Source: Escarpia spicata
Taxonomy: Eukaryota; Annelida; Polychaeta; Sabellida; Siboglinidae
Direction of reading: 5' to 3'
NCBI GenBank assembly: GCA_963995525.1
Contig: OZ023217.1
Span: 6,384,403 to 6,448,402 of the forward strand
Length of the DNA: 64,000 bases
Both the position numbers and the translations under genes were made by a program. The notes under the pieces are model-generated. The model saw only the letters and a program-made list of their open reading frames with translations. It made no database searches and was not told where the DNA came from. Shown here in pieces: positions 1-11,183 of the stretch (positions are counted from its first letter, which is position 1; each line of letters begins with the position of its first letter).

Positions 1-164
1 GAGGGTGCTGTTGGAGATTTTCTGAGAAAATCAAGATTTATCTGTATTCTGTGAAATACACCCAAAAAACAGGAGATTTGGCAGGTAAATAACTGTTACC
101 CATGGTTTGTCTAGGGCGTTTACAGCTGCAAGTTTGTACAAAACAAGTGTCCATTTTCACTGAC

Positions 165-248
165 CTGTAAGTCTGAGAGAACAGACTCCAGCTGCATGCT
201 GGTTGCATCTAAAAGTCTTCCCAAAATGTTCTCAAACTGTTCCATCAC
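165..248 (-). CDS. Internal exon of unidentified host gene (84 nt, phase 0-0)
   Basis: On the minus strand a good acceptor (ttgttgcag) precedes 28 open codons beginning VMEQFENILGRLLDA and ending at CAG, followed by a GTCAGT donor. The length is a multiple of three, and the phase fits the exon at 1194-1282, which ends in phase 0 and reads straight into this one. The peptide is amphipathic and probably helical, with no recognisable motif. The gene runs leftwards out of the window, so downstream exons are missing. I do not recognise the family. Confidence rests on the matched splice sites and phase. Confidence 0.55.
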
Positions 249-1193
249 CTGCAACAAAATTATGTGTACAAATAATAAAAATCTCAGTTGGTGAAAATAT
301 TGATCAGTTCTTGTTTCAACATCTCTACAATCATGGTCACCTTCTTCGGAAAAAGAATTCTGGGACGGAGTTCTTCTACAGAAAGACAACATTTAGCATG
401 TATTAAGACAAGAGGGATACAAAGTATTACCAAGTCACCCATGCACGAGACGGTCTGCCTGCATTGTTATTTAGCAAGCAGAAGAAGAACCAAGGCCCAG
501 ACATACGGTGGTCAATTCAGTTTAGGGAAATTCTATTAAAAAAATTGAGTGTGGGTCTCTGTCTGTATGTATGTAATGTCTGAGAATATCTGACAATAAC
601 ACACATATGGGACAGAAATTGTGTAGGGTGTTTCATACATTTAGAGTTTTAAATTTTATTTGTGGTACCCCAGCAGAACGGGTATCCTGGGCACCAATGG
701 AACATCAGTGCTGCATCGTCATTTAGTGGTGGCCGGTGGACTGAGCATGTGCTATATCTGGCAGGGTTGCTAAGCAACAAATTCCAGTGTGGCATATACA
801 GTAATATTGTAGCTATCCATTCAGCAGCATGTAATCCCTTTGATTTAGAGGTGGCTATAACTAGAAAATATTAATAGGTGTCTTTTCTTGCCATGCAATG
901 ACTGGGTAAGTCAGCTAGTTATCTAAGTTCATAGCGATCCTTTTCAGTTTAATACACTATCGTGTAACACTTGGACAAAATATTAGGAACAAATGTTTCA
1001 CAGAAAAGTCACTATGATTCTTTGAAATAAATTATTCTGCACTAACTATTTTGGTATTCCAAATTGCCTGACACGATACTGTACTCCGACTTCATGTTAA
1101 GTTTGTAACTGTACAGTCTGGGTTAGTTGTGCATCTTGAGACCTCCAAAACAGGAGCCATATTTGCCATTCTAAAATGGTAAGAAAGTGTTAC

Positions 1194-1282
1194 CTTGCCA
1201 GTAACTTTTGACAGCACCTTCTCCTCCAGCGTTTCTGTAGACACAGCAGGCAAGACAGACTGAACAAGCACTTGCAGAACAT
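1194..1282 (-). CDS. Internal exon of the same unidentified gene (89 nt, phase 1-0)
   Basis: On the minus strand a strong acceptor with a pyrimidine-rich tract (ttactttaatttcag) is followed by two bases and 29 codons reading VLQVLVQSVLPAVSTETLEE and then ending VTGK, with a GTAACA donor. It ends in phase 0 and joins in frame to the exon at 165-248. The two exons together encode a continuous, apparently helical segment of about 57 residues, leucine- and glutamate-rich, without cysteines. No domain was recognised. The preceding exon must end in phase 1. Confidence 0.55.
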
Positions 1283-1930
1283 CTGAAATTAAAGTAACGT
1301 AAATGTGAAAGATGTGCAAACAGAGACAGGGTGAAGCTTTATTGGCCTTCCATAGAGCTTTGAGGGATTCAAAGAACTTTGTCATATAATGAAGCTCAAT
1401 AATGTCTTGTTTATTAAAAAGTCAATTACTGTTGAATGTCTTTTAAATGACACGTTAAGGCCAAGCACAGCAGGATATTTTTTTAATTTGTGGAAATTGT
1501 GCATTTTTTGGCCCATAGTATGGAATGGTTCATACTGATTAAAACATGTATTGAACGTTTTTTGCCAGACCCCGTTTCCATGGTTACAAACAAAATGTCT
1601 GGTCTTAAGTTTAATGCACCTAGTTATCATTACTTAAGGACTATAAGTGATAGATTCATGTCTCAAACAAGGAATGTTTGCAGGCTCGATGCAGACCCAA
1701 CCCAGTGACTAGTGACTGTACCTACAACTGCTAGGGATGATCGCATAAAGCTAGGATTCCATATGTACAGAAACACATGGAAAATGTGGAATAGGGAATA
1801 TCTCTGTAGTGACATCATGTCTGGGAACTTCCTATCTGATTCCTGTGCGGATGCAAATACGATTCAAATAGTTTCAGGGAGAATTTAAATTTGCTGCATC
1901 CACACAAACGAATTCATCCACATACATATA
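1283..1930. other. Probable intron, no feature seen
   Basis: AT-rich sequence to the right of the 1194-1282 exon. The short minus ORF at 1382-1630 has no splice sites or motif and I treat it as chance. Confidence 0.4.
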
Positions 1931-1931
1931 A

Positions 1932-2285
1932 AGTAAAAAAAGGTAAAGGTAAGTTTTTATATAGCGCAGTATCCAGTCCCCAGGACTGCTCAAAGCACTT
2001 TACACATTACTCCCTGGCAGACCTGTTCAATCGAACACCATCTCGACTTCTCTGGGAAGCATTCAGCCACGCTGCAATTAACGCGCGAAGCTTATTCATA
2101 CACAAATATCCACCACTTTCTATAGCCAGGTACTCATTCATACAGCTGAGTGAACTGAAGTAATGTAGAATAAATGAACTTGCCCAAGGTTCGACACAGC
2201 CGCATAGGATTCGAACCTGCGTTCTCTCAGTCGAGAGTCCGGAGTTCTTTCCGCTGTGCTACTGCACATATATACACATAAATGG
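1932..2285 (-). repeat. tRNA-derived SINE, family A, near full length
   Basis: Read on the minus strand, the unit starts with a tRNA-like head at about 2205-2275. It has an A-box-like stretch (TAGCACAGCGGA) and a perfect B box (GGTTCGAATCC), the internal RNA polymerase III promoter expected of SINEs. A long body follows, ending near a purine-rich run (aaaaaaaggtaaagg) at about 1935. Headless relatives of the body occur at about 20,321-20,530 and 27,285-27,362. The flanks share a short acatata motif that may be the target duplication. Confidence 0.75.
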
Positions 2286-3200
2286 AACTACTATCAACTT
2301 CCACTGGGTGCTATGTTCATTGTTTTGCCACATACATTTCAGTACATGTACATGAAATCCTAGCCTAAGTTTGCAAGGTCTGTTTAGAAACAAATAAGAC
2401 ATTATGCGTGGGTACTGGGTTGGTTGCTATGCATCGCGGGGAAAATAAACCATTACAGTGCTGCCACCTAGTGAATGGAACATACACTAATGCACATTGC
2501 CGCCATTGTGACATGGTAGATATGTGCCATCAGTTGAATCCTGCAGTTTGCCAGCTGTGGTTTTGGAATTAATTTTGGATCACTCAAAATCGCAAGGGGG
2601 TGAAGGCAATTGTTGGGGGGGTTTAACCAATGTGAAATGCCATGGATTTTTTTATTCTTGAGATAGCGTAGTGTTATGCTGTATATACTATAGGTTATAC
2701 AGTAGTTTGCGAACTTCCAGATGTGTGATATATAACTGGCGTGAGACCCCAACAGCTAAATCAAATCAATTTTAGAATCTAGGGTGTTTACAACAAATTA
2801 AAACATTACATATGGATTGTATATATACTTACTTATAATGTTGTCTTCTGCATTGCTGATATAGCTCTAGCAAATGTGTTAAGTGAAACAGCACTAGGCC
2901 TACATAGCAAACATGTTTTAAAAGTTCTTATTTCTAAAATCAAGTAAATAATAGTCATCACACTATTCAGGTAACTTTTGGGCTGTCCCGAGGGACACCT
3001 TAATACTGTGAGGTTCTACCGCACTTTTATTTCATGGTAGTCAGCCACCCTTCAACATATAGTATAGAGAGCAACCCGTTATGCCAGTGGAGTGTGGGGG
3101 CTATTTATAAGGCTTTTGGTGTTGAATGTTCTGGAATTAACTGAGTGATTTACATTCAAATAATTTTTTGGATGTTTGACATAGAGAATTCCACTTTTAT
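2286..3200. other. Probable intron, no feature seen
   Basis: AT-rich DNA without a supported exon, on either strand. The minus ORF at 2468-2752 lacks splice sites and motif. Confidence 0.4.
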
Positions 3201-3205
3201 TGGTT

Positions 3206-3240
3206 GTTGGGTGAACGAAATTGCCCAAGTTTCGCACCAT
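3206..3240 (-). repeat. Short SINE family A fragment
   Basis: The sequence tgaacgaaattgcccaagtt with the following ttcgcacca resembles the junction region of the SINE at 1932-2285 (tgaacttgcccaaggttcga). It is too short to date or orient safely. Confidence 0.35.
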
Positions 3241-3262
3241 ATAATTCAATTAAGAAGGATAC

Positions 3263-3409
3263 AATCAGCTGGGGCAGAATGTCATCAAGTCTCTGTTGAC
3301 ACGTCTGGCGGTCCCAACTGCATACTTCTTCCAGCAGAGTATTCTGACTTTGTCTCCGAGACATGTCGACCGTCGAGTTCTTCGACTTCAACGTATTTGT
3401 GTCATTCAT
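3263..3409 (-). CDS. Possible first coding exon of the unidentified minus-strand gene
   Basis: An ATG at 3409 (minus) opens 49 codons that include SQNTLLEEVCSWDRQTCQQR and then LDDILPQLI, up to a possible GTATCC donor. The composition is protein-like, and the upstream DNA (3,420-3,780) is richer in CpG than its surroundings, as a promoter might be. The donor is weak. With this boundary the exon ends in phase 0, whereas the exon at 1194-1282 needs a phase-1 partner, so another exon would have to lie between them or the boundary is wrong. Beyond 3,263 the frame runs into a SINE fragment. Confidence 0.3.
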
Positions 3410-4859
3410 CTATTGACTATTTGGACATCATATTCCGCGATCATAGTAACAGATATAGCGCATGATACGTTTTATATGCCAGTTGCATGATTTCCATTAA
3501 AGCAAAACCGTCCCTGTCGCAGTCTGTGAAGAATCAAACAAACTGTTTCGGACTGTCTCAGTGTTTGAGACTAAGTGATAGTCTTGAGTTGAAAACTAAC
3601 TTGGTCTTTTTTTTGTTAAGTTTTGACACTGACGGTATTTGACATCGACACTGACAGCCCGGGCGTGTGGCTGTACTGTCACACTCACAGTGTGGACAGT
3701 GTGGCTGTGACTGTCACTGTCTGTGTGAATAAGTGCCTACTCTTGGCGAACTAGCGTCAAGTCGGTTGATCCCGGAATCCGGAGGCCTCAAGAAATTGCA
3801 GAAATGACTACAATGATTTTAGATCTAACTGTAACCTAGAATATTTGCATTTTATAATCGAAAGCACTAATAAATCGTGTCACCGTAACATTGTGATAGT
3901 GCTCCTTTTCGACTTTACCGCTTCCAGCCTCGACTTCGAATGATTTCCCAAACTCCGCAACGAGGCGACACTGTTTGATAGTTTATTTATTAGAGCTCTG
4001 TTTACTCTGGCGGAAAACTGATCTAGAGCTCTGCCCGCCTCTTATTTATCAATGTTTATGGGACTGGTCCTGGCGGGCTTGGAATTATACATTTAGCGGG
4101 CCAGGCTTTGGGCCGAGCCTGGGACATTATCTAGATGTATTAATTAAATATATTGATTATTAATTAAATAATACATGTTAAAATGTTAAGTAATTTGTTG
4201 CAATTGAGTTTTTTCAAAAGAAGGAAATGGTTATATCGGTGGTTTGGAGCACCTCAATGACCTAGTGGTTGATAGTTAATAAAGGATCTATACACATTGG
4301 TCAACTGTGGGAAATATTCAGTGTTGTGAAGTACCAAAACTCGGAGGAGTAACCAACAATATGTGTCCCGAGCCAGATTTATAGTACGGCAGAATGACTT
4401 AGTGCTGTGTGCGTGTGTGCGTGCGTGCTTCCGTGCGTGCTTGTGTGCGTGCTTGCGTGCGTGTCTGCAACTTGTGCTAGTGATAATTACTTAAGGTTGT
4501 TTCTAATACGAACAGCTTTTTGCATACGTTTTGTAATCAACCAATTTCAGAAAGAAACAGATACACAAATAGGATGTTGGGCAGTCATAGTGACGGAGGG
4601 TGTCGTTCCACGAGTGAATTGTTCAAACAACAATTGGCTGCATTATCCGGAACTTGTACATGGTGTTGAGGAGAGTTATATACAGTATGTGTGGCAAGTT
4701 GGTCCACTGGAAATGTGTAGATGAACGATCTCAGAATGCACCTTTAACAATATAGCTTACGTACATGACAATCTGTCGGAAATTCCTCCGTATGTTTTTA
4801 GTGTAACAAAACACTAGGCAAAACGTGTCCTGGTGAAAATGCAGTTAAAGCTACTAGTA
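3410..4859. other. Gene-poor stretch; possible promoter region at its left end
   Basis: From 3,420 to 3,780 the DNA is less AT-rich and contains the repetitive phrase gtgtggctgt/cactgtc. This may be promoter DNA of the minus-strand gene. Between 4,400 and 4,470 there is an imperfect gtgcgtgc run. I see no exon. Confidence 0.35.
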
Positions 4860-5039
4860 CAGTGTATCAATAGTCCAAGGTCGCCCTTGGGACTTGGCGA
4901 AAGTGACCTGAATAGCGAGGTGGCCGTATTCGCGGGACTAATTTCCTATATTTTATTGTTGGAAGTAAATTAGTTCTAGGGTGGCCTTAATTGCAAGGTG
5001 GTTGTATTACCGAAGTGACCGTAAAGCAAGTTTCGACTG
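4860..5039. mobile_element. TA-flanked MITE, pogo/Tc1-mariner type (copy 1, 180 bp)
   Basis: The element begins CAGTG and ends CGACTG, with TA immediately outside both ends (4858-4859 and 5040-5041). The inverted ends are diverged: the right end read inward is CAGTCGAAACTTGCTTTACG. The interior contains phrases such as aaggtcgcccttgggac and ggtggccgtatt that also occur in the 182-bp copy at 61,535. TA target duplication plus CAGT termini is typical of non-autonomous pogo/Tc1-mariner elements; the superfamily is inferred. It has no coding capacity. Confidence 0.75.
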
Positions 5040-5182
5040 TACTCGATTGCATCTGCAGTGTCTAGCCACGTACGTACGTCCATCGATAGAGCTAACACAC
5101 GGGGTTCAGTATTTGGTGTGCGCCGACGAGCGGTAGACTGTCGGACGAGAAAATCCCACAAAAATCGTCATTTTTACTAACA

Positions 5183-5631
5183 TGTAATTGCTCGTTAGCA
5201 TGCCTTACACTCAAAGTGGAAACTTTAAAGGGACACTTGCTGGGTCTGCGCGATCGACCAATGGAGCCGCGCAGGCAATTAATGGATCGCAATACATTCT
5301 TCGAGTTTCTGCATGTGTCTACGTATCGTATCCTGGATAAACAAACAATTATAAAGGTCACGGCACACTGGTCAACTCTGTCTCTGGGGGTATCAAAGAC
5401 GTCATGAAACTGTATACTGGACTCTAGGTTATACTATTCCATGTTTTGAAGTTCGATTGAACACACATGCTATATATGTAAATATTCGTTTGATATATCC
5501 GGGGTTTGCTGTCAGCCCCCGAGATTTCTAAGTAGAATAGTCTTCCTCTCACTGCTATGAGTTGGTCAAGTATAGAAATGTTCCTTTAAAGTTTCCACTT
5601 CGTATGTAAGGCATGCTAACGAGCAATTACA
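5183..5631. mobile_element. 449-bp element with ~54-bp terminal inverted repeats
   Basis: The left end (5183-5236) and the reverse complement of the right end (5576-5631) both read TGTAATTGCTCGTTAGCATG then CCTTACA. After a 4-base mismatch block, both continue AAGTGGAAACTTTAAAGG. The interior has no ORF of transposase type, so this is a non-autonomous or foldback DNA transposon. I could not define a target duplication because the right end abuts a (CA)n tract. Confidence 0.7.
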
Positions 5632-5643
5632 CACACACGCACG

Positions 5644-5704
<61 letters not shown>
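5629..5704. repeat. (CA)n microsatellite with CG interruptions
   Basis: Dinucleotide CA repeat beginning exactly at the right end of the TIR element, with acgcacgc interruptions near its left side. Confidence 0.95.
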
Positions 5705-5705
<1 letters not shown>

Positions 5706-6004
5706 TATTTTAAATTATCAGCAGAAAGTTCCCTGCACCAGTTGTACGTTGTAGCAATTTGGCCAGGACCGTGGGAACGAGCCAAATTATAAATAATAAG
5801 TGTCACAACGTACCAATAGCGGTTGTCTACATCATATAAATTAATGTTACTGAATGAGAAACGGACATCGTATTAACAGGAACAATCTAGTAAGAGGGCC
5901 CCACGGAACGCTCTCTTGAATAACACTGAAGAGGGAACATCAACTATTATAGTGCGATCAACGATGCATGGTCATGGGACTGCGATTAAAGCAAACGAGG
6001 GACG

Positions 6005-6098
6005 TTGTGAGGAGAGACATGGAAGTGGCAGAGTTTGTGGAGGAGGATGCGATGGACAGGGTGTCGTGGTGAGGAGAGACATGGAGGTGACAGACATC
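6005..6098 (+). repeat. ~60-bp minisatellite, about 1.5 copies
   Basis: The phrase gtgaggagagacatgga recurs 60 bp apart (6,008 and 6,068), each followed by a gtggcag/gtgacag relative. The same unit family appears about 21 kb away at 27,625-27,760. Confidence 0.6.
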
Positions 6099-6399
<301 letters not shown>

Positions 6400-6560
6400 C
6401 ATGTTGAGCAGTCCTAAAGACTCAATGCCATGCTACACAATTAAGAACTTATCTTTCCTTTTTATTGGCACAACATTTACTTACACAGCAGAACAAAACA
6501 CAATCAAATTCACTTTTTAAATATTTTAATTAACACTGTATGTATCCGTTTCGTTTTTTG

Positions 6561-6587
6561 TATATATATATATATATATATATATAT
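6561..6587. repeat. (TA)n microsatellite
   Basis: Pure TA tract leading directly into the right copy of the 63-bp direct repeat. Confidence 0.95.
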
Positions 6588-6648
6588 GTGGGATTCAAGT
6601 ATGCAACCAAAATATTTGTGTTTTGATGCATTGTCCACTGTCATATAT
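6586..6648. repeat. 63-bp exact direct repeat, right copy
   Basis: Identical to 6099-6161. The 424 bp between the copies hold the (TG)n tract, a short unique segment and the (TA)n tract. Confidence 0.9.
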
Positions 6649-6926
6649 ACAAGCAAAGTGTTACTATTTCATAAGTTTTAAGTATAGCTTATGACATTTT
6701 ACTCGTAACTGAATACTTAGCTTGTCACTGATTTTGTTTTACCAAAATTCCAGGTAAACGATGGTACCAGTGCTTTCACCAATTTAGGATTAATTATTAA
6801 CTGTAGTACCACAACTACCCGATGTGATGTAGTAATCACGTACCGGGAGTTTACACGATGTCTATTGATATTGAGAGTGCAGTCACATCTTTACAATACA
6901 ATAAACTGTAATCTAGTAGAATATGT

Positions 6927-7034
6927 TGTAAGATACAACAAAACAGCATGTGATCGTCGCAGGAAGCCGTGTATTTCGTCAAGGTGTCACACGACAAGAT
7001 TAGGTCAACAATATTATAGTCGAATAATATGACA
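6927..7034 (-). repeat. 3' LTR of the Gypsy element (108 bp)
   Basis: It starts TGTAAGATACAACAAAACAG and ends AATAATATGACA on the plus strand, identical to 11411-11518. At 108 bp it is short for a Gypsy LTR. I see no AATAAA polyadenylation signal in it. Confidence 0.97.
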
Positions 7035-7047
7035 TCTCCCCCCAAAG
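7035..7047 (-). promoter_or_regulatory. Polypurine tract of the Gypsy element
   Basis: On the element strand the sequence CTTTGGGGGGAGA abuts the 3' LTR directly, as required of the plus-strand primer in reverse transcription. Confidence 0.9.
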
Positions 7048-7253
7048 ATATCAACACATCTAGGATAGAGTTCCATAATAATCGTGAAGGCGAATCGCAT
7101 GACGTATGACTAACTATTATAAAACACATGTAAACTACAAAATCAATACAAGGGTAGCTAGACAGCTTTCCCTGTAAGCGACAACAGATCATCGGCATTA
7201 TTCTGGCCTACTGTGCACTTCAATTTTGACATGAATGGGCAAACTAAACTAAA

Positions 7254-10200
7254 CTAAACGTCCATTCTGTCAGGCTTTCGCACTGCGCGCCCCGATCTCG
7301 TCACGTATCCAGGGCGACGCGGCGAACTAGGCACGTCTTCAGTCGCACCTTGAGGATGCTCATCGCCCGGAAGAGTCGACGTCGTCTCGACGTCATCAGG
7401 CTCGTCTCGGTGGTCGTCTGTCGTCTCGGAAGTGCGTGGCGGTTCAGGTGGCACTTTGAGGAGGTGCTTCCTGTTCCGTCGGTACACGCCCCCGTCGCTT
7501 GTCTCGACGATGAAGGAACGCGGAGCATCAGCACGTGCGAGTACTGTGCCGTTTGCTGACCATCTGCGTTCGTCGTCTCGTTTGAGGCGGACGGCGTCGC
7601 CCGGCTGAAGAGGTGGTAGCTGCTTCGCGCCGTGGTGACGGTCGTAGTGGTGTCCGTACACCCGCTTCGTCGCCTCGTCGTTGTTGAAGGCGGACTCGTA
7701 GTCCGGCCAGTTCGGTTGTAGTAACTCAGGCAGTATCGGTACGGTCGTTTTCATACGCCTGCCCATCATGAGTTCTGCAGGGCTGTACCCTGTTGCGGCA
7801 ATAGGTGTCGCGCGGTACACCATCAACGCCTTCGTCGGATCGTCCTGCGCGAGCTGTTTCTTCGCGACCTGTACAGCCCTCTCCGCTTCCCCGTTCGACT
7901 GAGCGAAGTAGGGACTGCTGGTCACGTGGTTGATGAGCGCATCATTCGTAAACGCTGCGAACTCGCGGGACTTGAACTGCGGTCCGTTGTCTGTAAATAG
8001 GATATCTGGATGGCCCCATCGTGCATTCACATCTTTTATCTTCGCAATCACGGCTGATGAAGATGTATTGCTAAGATGTGAAACTTCGGTGTATCGACTG
8101 TAATAGTCGATCATGACGATGTAGGTTTTACCCCGGAAGTCGAACAAGTCTGCACCGACTTTCTGCCATGGACGGTCGGGCATCGGGGTGCTCTTGAGAG
8201 GCTCTCTCGACTGTGAGGATCTCTTCGTTTGACAGACAGCACAACGCGCTACCAGGCTCTCAATCGACTTCGACAAGCCCGGCCACCAAACTGTCTCGTT
8301 AGCTCGCGCGCGACACTTCGTGATCCCTTGGTGACCACTGTGGATCTTCTCGAGGATCTCGCTGCGCAACGACTGCGGGACGACGATCCTGCGAGCACGC
8401 ACGAGGATTCCCTTCACGACACTCAACTCTGACCGAACGTGGTACAGATCGCGCAAGCATTCGTTTGCCTGCGAGATGTGTCGTGGCCAACCCCCAGACG
8501 TGAACGCGATGACTCTCTGAAATGCGTCGTCGCTTTCCGTGGCGTCGCGAATGCGTCGTAGCATTGAGTCAAGCACGGGCACTGTCGATAGCATACCCTC
8601 GACGTACGACTGCACGGCATCCACAGAGTCCAGTCGCTGGTCGCACTGTAGAGGTTGTCGTGACAGAGTATCTGCGATCACCTGGTCTTTACCAGGCACA
8701 TGCTCTGCGACGATGTTGAATCGCATCAGGCGAAGCAACAAGCGCTGACACCGAATCGGTGTCTGGTCGATATCACGAGAGTTGATCAACGGGATGAGAG
8801 GTTTGTGGTCAGTCAACAACTTGATCTTCTCCAACCCCATCAGATATCGGTCAAACCTTTCGCACGCCCACGTACACGCCAGACACTCTTTCTCAATGGC
8901 CGCATATCCCATATCCGCTTTCGTCAACGTTCTGGAACAATACGCCACAGGCATCATCTGGTGGTCATGGACTTGCATCAGAACGGCACCGAGGCCGTAT
9001 CCACTTGCGTCTGCACATATGACTGTGGGTAGTTTCACGTCGTAGAATGTGAGTACAGGAGTAGACGATATCATCTGTTTCAATTCAGCGAACGCCTTCT
9101 CATGCACGCTTCCCCACACCCACACGATGTCCTTGCAGAGGAGTTCGTTGAGTGGCTTCGTGAATCGGGCGAGGTCTTTCACGAAACGTCCAAGGTAGTT
9201 CACCATTCCGAGGAAACGACGAAGTTGATGTATGTTTTCGGGCGATTTCATCTCCTGGATGGCCTTCACCTTGTCTCTATGGACGCTGACTCCGTCTTTG
9301 CTGATCCAATGACCCAGGAACTCGAGCCCAGGTTGTCGCAAGGTACACTTGGCCTTGTTCAGCTTCAGTCCTGACTTCTCGATGATGTTGAACGCCGTCT
9401 CGAGTCGTTGGTCGTGTTCTGCGATATTCTTCCCGCATACCAGAATGTCGTCCTGATACACCGACACACCGAGGACGTCGCGGAGAATGTCGCTCATTTC
9501 ACGCTGGAATATCTCGCTCGCGCTACTTATTCCGAACGGTAGCCGTAGAAAACGGTATCGACCGAATGGCGTGATGAAGGTCGTCAGTATGCTGCTGTCG
9601 TCATGAAGACCCAACTGCCAGTAGCCGCACGAGGCGTCCAAAGACGAGAACACCTCGGCCCCAGCCAGGTTGTGGATGACGTCTTCAACGGTTGGCAACA
9701 CATATCGCTCGCGACTGATGGCGACGTTGAGACGTTTCAAGTCAACACAGAGGCGAATGTTCCCTCCTGATTTCGGCACGACGACTATGGGACTGCACCA
9801 CTCGGTAGGTTCTGTCACTTTGACGATTACCCCCAAGCGTTCCATTCGAGCGAGTTCTGCAGCCACCTTGTCGAGCATCGGCAGTGGCACGCGTTTAGAC
9901 GTGCTGCAGCTGTACGGCTGTGCATCAGATTTCAGTTTGATGTGTACGCGCCGGGTCTTCAGCTCACCAAGCTCTCCAAACACGTCAAGGTCATAGAGGT
10001 CGGACGTGTGAACGTTGTCGAGCCGCGCTATCAAGCTTAGATGGATCGCCGCAGCTCTGCTGAGCAGGTTTTCCTTCAAACCTGGTATGACGTAACAGTG
10101 GACGTTCGTCACCTTTCGTTTTCGCAATATCTTCGCTATGAAGTGACCATCACAGGACAGTTTACCACCCGGTGATTCTAGCGAAACGTTGGCCGACTTC

Positions 10201-11183
10201 AGCTTCGGTCGCTCGTGGAGTTGACGATAGGTTTCAGACGAAATGACGGTGACATCTGCGCCGCAGTCAATCTTGAAATCCACTACCGTGCCATTCATCT
10301 CCACTGATGTGTGCCAGGGTGGCTCGTCGTGTTCCTTGGACTCGACGGACCCAAGGAAGAACTCAGACGGCTCTACCCCGACTGCCGAAGTGATTTCGTG
10401 TACGTTTCTTCTCGTCGAACACCATTTCGCGAAGTGACCCTTCTTGTGGCACAGTTTACAGTAGGCGTTCAACGCCGGGCACTCTGATCGTGTGTGCTGA
10501 TGGTAGCCACACGCGTCACATGTCTGGACGACTGACTTTGCATGCCTGTGAGGAGCGTTCCGTGGTGTAGACGGCTTGAATGGCGGTTTTCCACGTCTAC
10601 CACCCGGACTCCGCTTCACCTCGTTGATGACGCCTGCTGCCGGTCTAGTTTCGATCGACTTGATTTGCTGTCTAGACGCCTCATCCGCCCGACACATTTC
10701 AACAGCACGCCCGAGAGTGAGGTGAGCTTCGCGCAGAAGCCGTCCTCTCACCGCATTATCGCGCAACCCTAGGACAATCCTGTCCCGGATTAGCTCATCT
10801 CGCAGTTTGCGGTAATCACACGTCGCTGCGAGATGTTTGAGTTCGGTGACGTACTGGTCGATAGACTCTCCTTCATGTTGTGTTCGAGTGTTGAGTTTAT
10901 AGCGTTCGAAAGTCACATTTGTCTTAGGAATGCAATAACTTTCGAATTTCTCCTTCAACGGGTCGAGCTTATCCGCCTCTTCTTCGGTGAACTGGAAGGT
11001 GTTGTAGATCTCCAGTCCCTCTTCCCCGATCACATGAAGAAAGATTGCACACTTCACTGGGTCGTCTTTGACATCAACCCCGGACGCTCTTGCATAAAGC
11101 GTCCATCGCTGGATCCATCTTTTCCACGTTTCTAATACGTTGCCGGAAAAGGACATCGGCCCAGGGGGCGAAAGAGTCTCCAT
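7254..11183 (-). CDS. Gypsy Gag-Pol polyprotein, 1,309 aa, intact
   Basis: Polyprotein that packages and copies the element RNA and inserts the cDNA. Residues ~1-215 are Gag-like. Two zinc knuckles (CX2CX4HX4C) lie at ~222-235 and 242-255. The aspartic protease site at D306 reads D-C-G instead of the usual D-S/T-G. Reverse transcriptase spans ~430-600, with LPFG at ~548 and YQDD at 576-579. RNase H follows with D725, E764 and D792. Integrase has its HHCC zinc site at ~948-984 and a D1012, D1065, E1101 triad with exactly 35 residues between the last two. A C-terminal GPY/F-like module lies near 1196-1245. Gag and Pol share one frame, so no ribosomal frameshift is needed. No stop or shift is present. 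Assignment to the Mag-like branch is a guess. Confidence 0.97.
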   Translation of the reverse strand: METLSPPGPMSFSGNVLETWKRWIQRWTLYARASGVDVKDDPVKCAIFLHVIGEEGLEIYNTFQFTEEEADKLDPLKEKFESYCIPKTNVTFERYKLNTRTQHEGESIDQYVTELKHLAATCDYRKLRDELIRDRIVLGLRDNAVRGRLLREAHLTLGRAVEMCRADEASRQQIKSIETRPAAGVINEVKRSPGGRRGKPPFKPSTPRNAPHRHAKSVVQTCDACGYHQHTRSECPALNAYCKLCHKKGHFAKWCSTRRNVHEITSAVGVEPSEFFLGSVESKEHDEPPWHTSVEMNGTVVDFKIDCGADVTVISSETYRQLHERPKLKSANVSLESPGGKLSCDGHFIAKILRKRKVTNVHCYVIPGLKENLLSRAAAIHLSLIARLDNVHTSDLYDLDVFGELGELKTRRVHIKLKSDAQPYSCSTSKRVPLPMLDKVAAELARMERLGVIVKVTEPTEWCSPIVVVPKSGGNIRLCVDLKRLNVAISRERYVLPTVEDVIHNLAGAEVFSSLDASCGYWQLGLHDDSSILTTFITPFGRYRFLRLPFGISSASEIFQREMSDILRDVLGVSVYQDDILVCGKNIAEHDQRLETAFNIIEKSGLKLNKAKCTLRQPGLEFLGHWISKDGVSVHRDKVKAIQEMKSPENIHQLRRFLGMVNYLGRFVKDLARFTKPLNELLCKDIVWVWGSVHEKAFAELKQMISSTPVLTFYDVKLPTVICADASGYGLGAVLMQVHDHQMMPVAYCSRTLTKADMGYAAIEKECLACTWACERFDRYLMGLEKIKLLTDHKPLIPLINSRDIDQTPIRCQRLLLRLMRFNIVAEHVPGKDQVIADTLSRQPLQCDQRLDSVDAVQSYVEGMLSTVPVLDSMLRRIRDATESDDAFQRVIAFTSGGWPRHISQANECLRDLYHVRSELSVVKGILVRARRIVVPQSLRSEILEKIHSGHQGITKCRARANETVWWPGLSKSIESLVARCAVCQTKRSSQSREPLKSTPMPDRPWQKVGADLFDFRGKTYIVMIDYYSRYTEVSHLSNTSSSAVIAKIKDVNARWGHPDILFTDNGPQFKSREFAAFTNDALINHVTSSPYFAQSNGEAERAVQVAKKQLAQDDPTKALMVYRATPIAATGYSPAELMMGRRMKTTVPILPELLQPNWPDYESAFNNDEATKRVYGHHYDRHHGAKQLPPLQPGDAVRLKRDDERRWSANGTVLARADAPRSFIVETSDGGVYRRNRKHLLKVPPEPPRTSETTDDHRDEPDDVETTSTLPGDEHPQGATEDVPSSPRRPGYVTRSGRAVRKPDRMDV

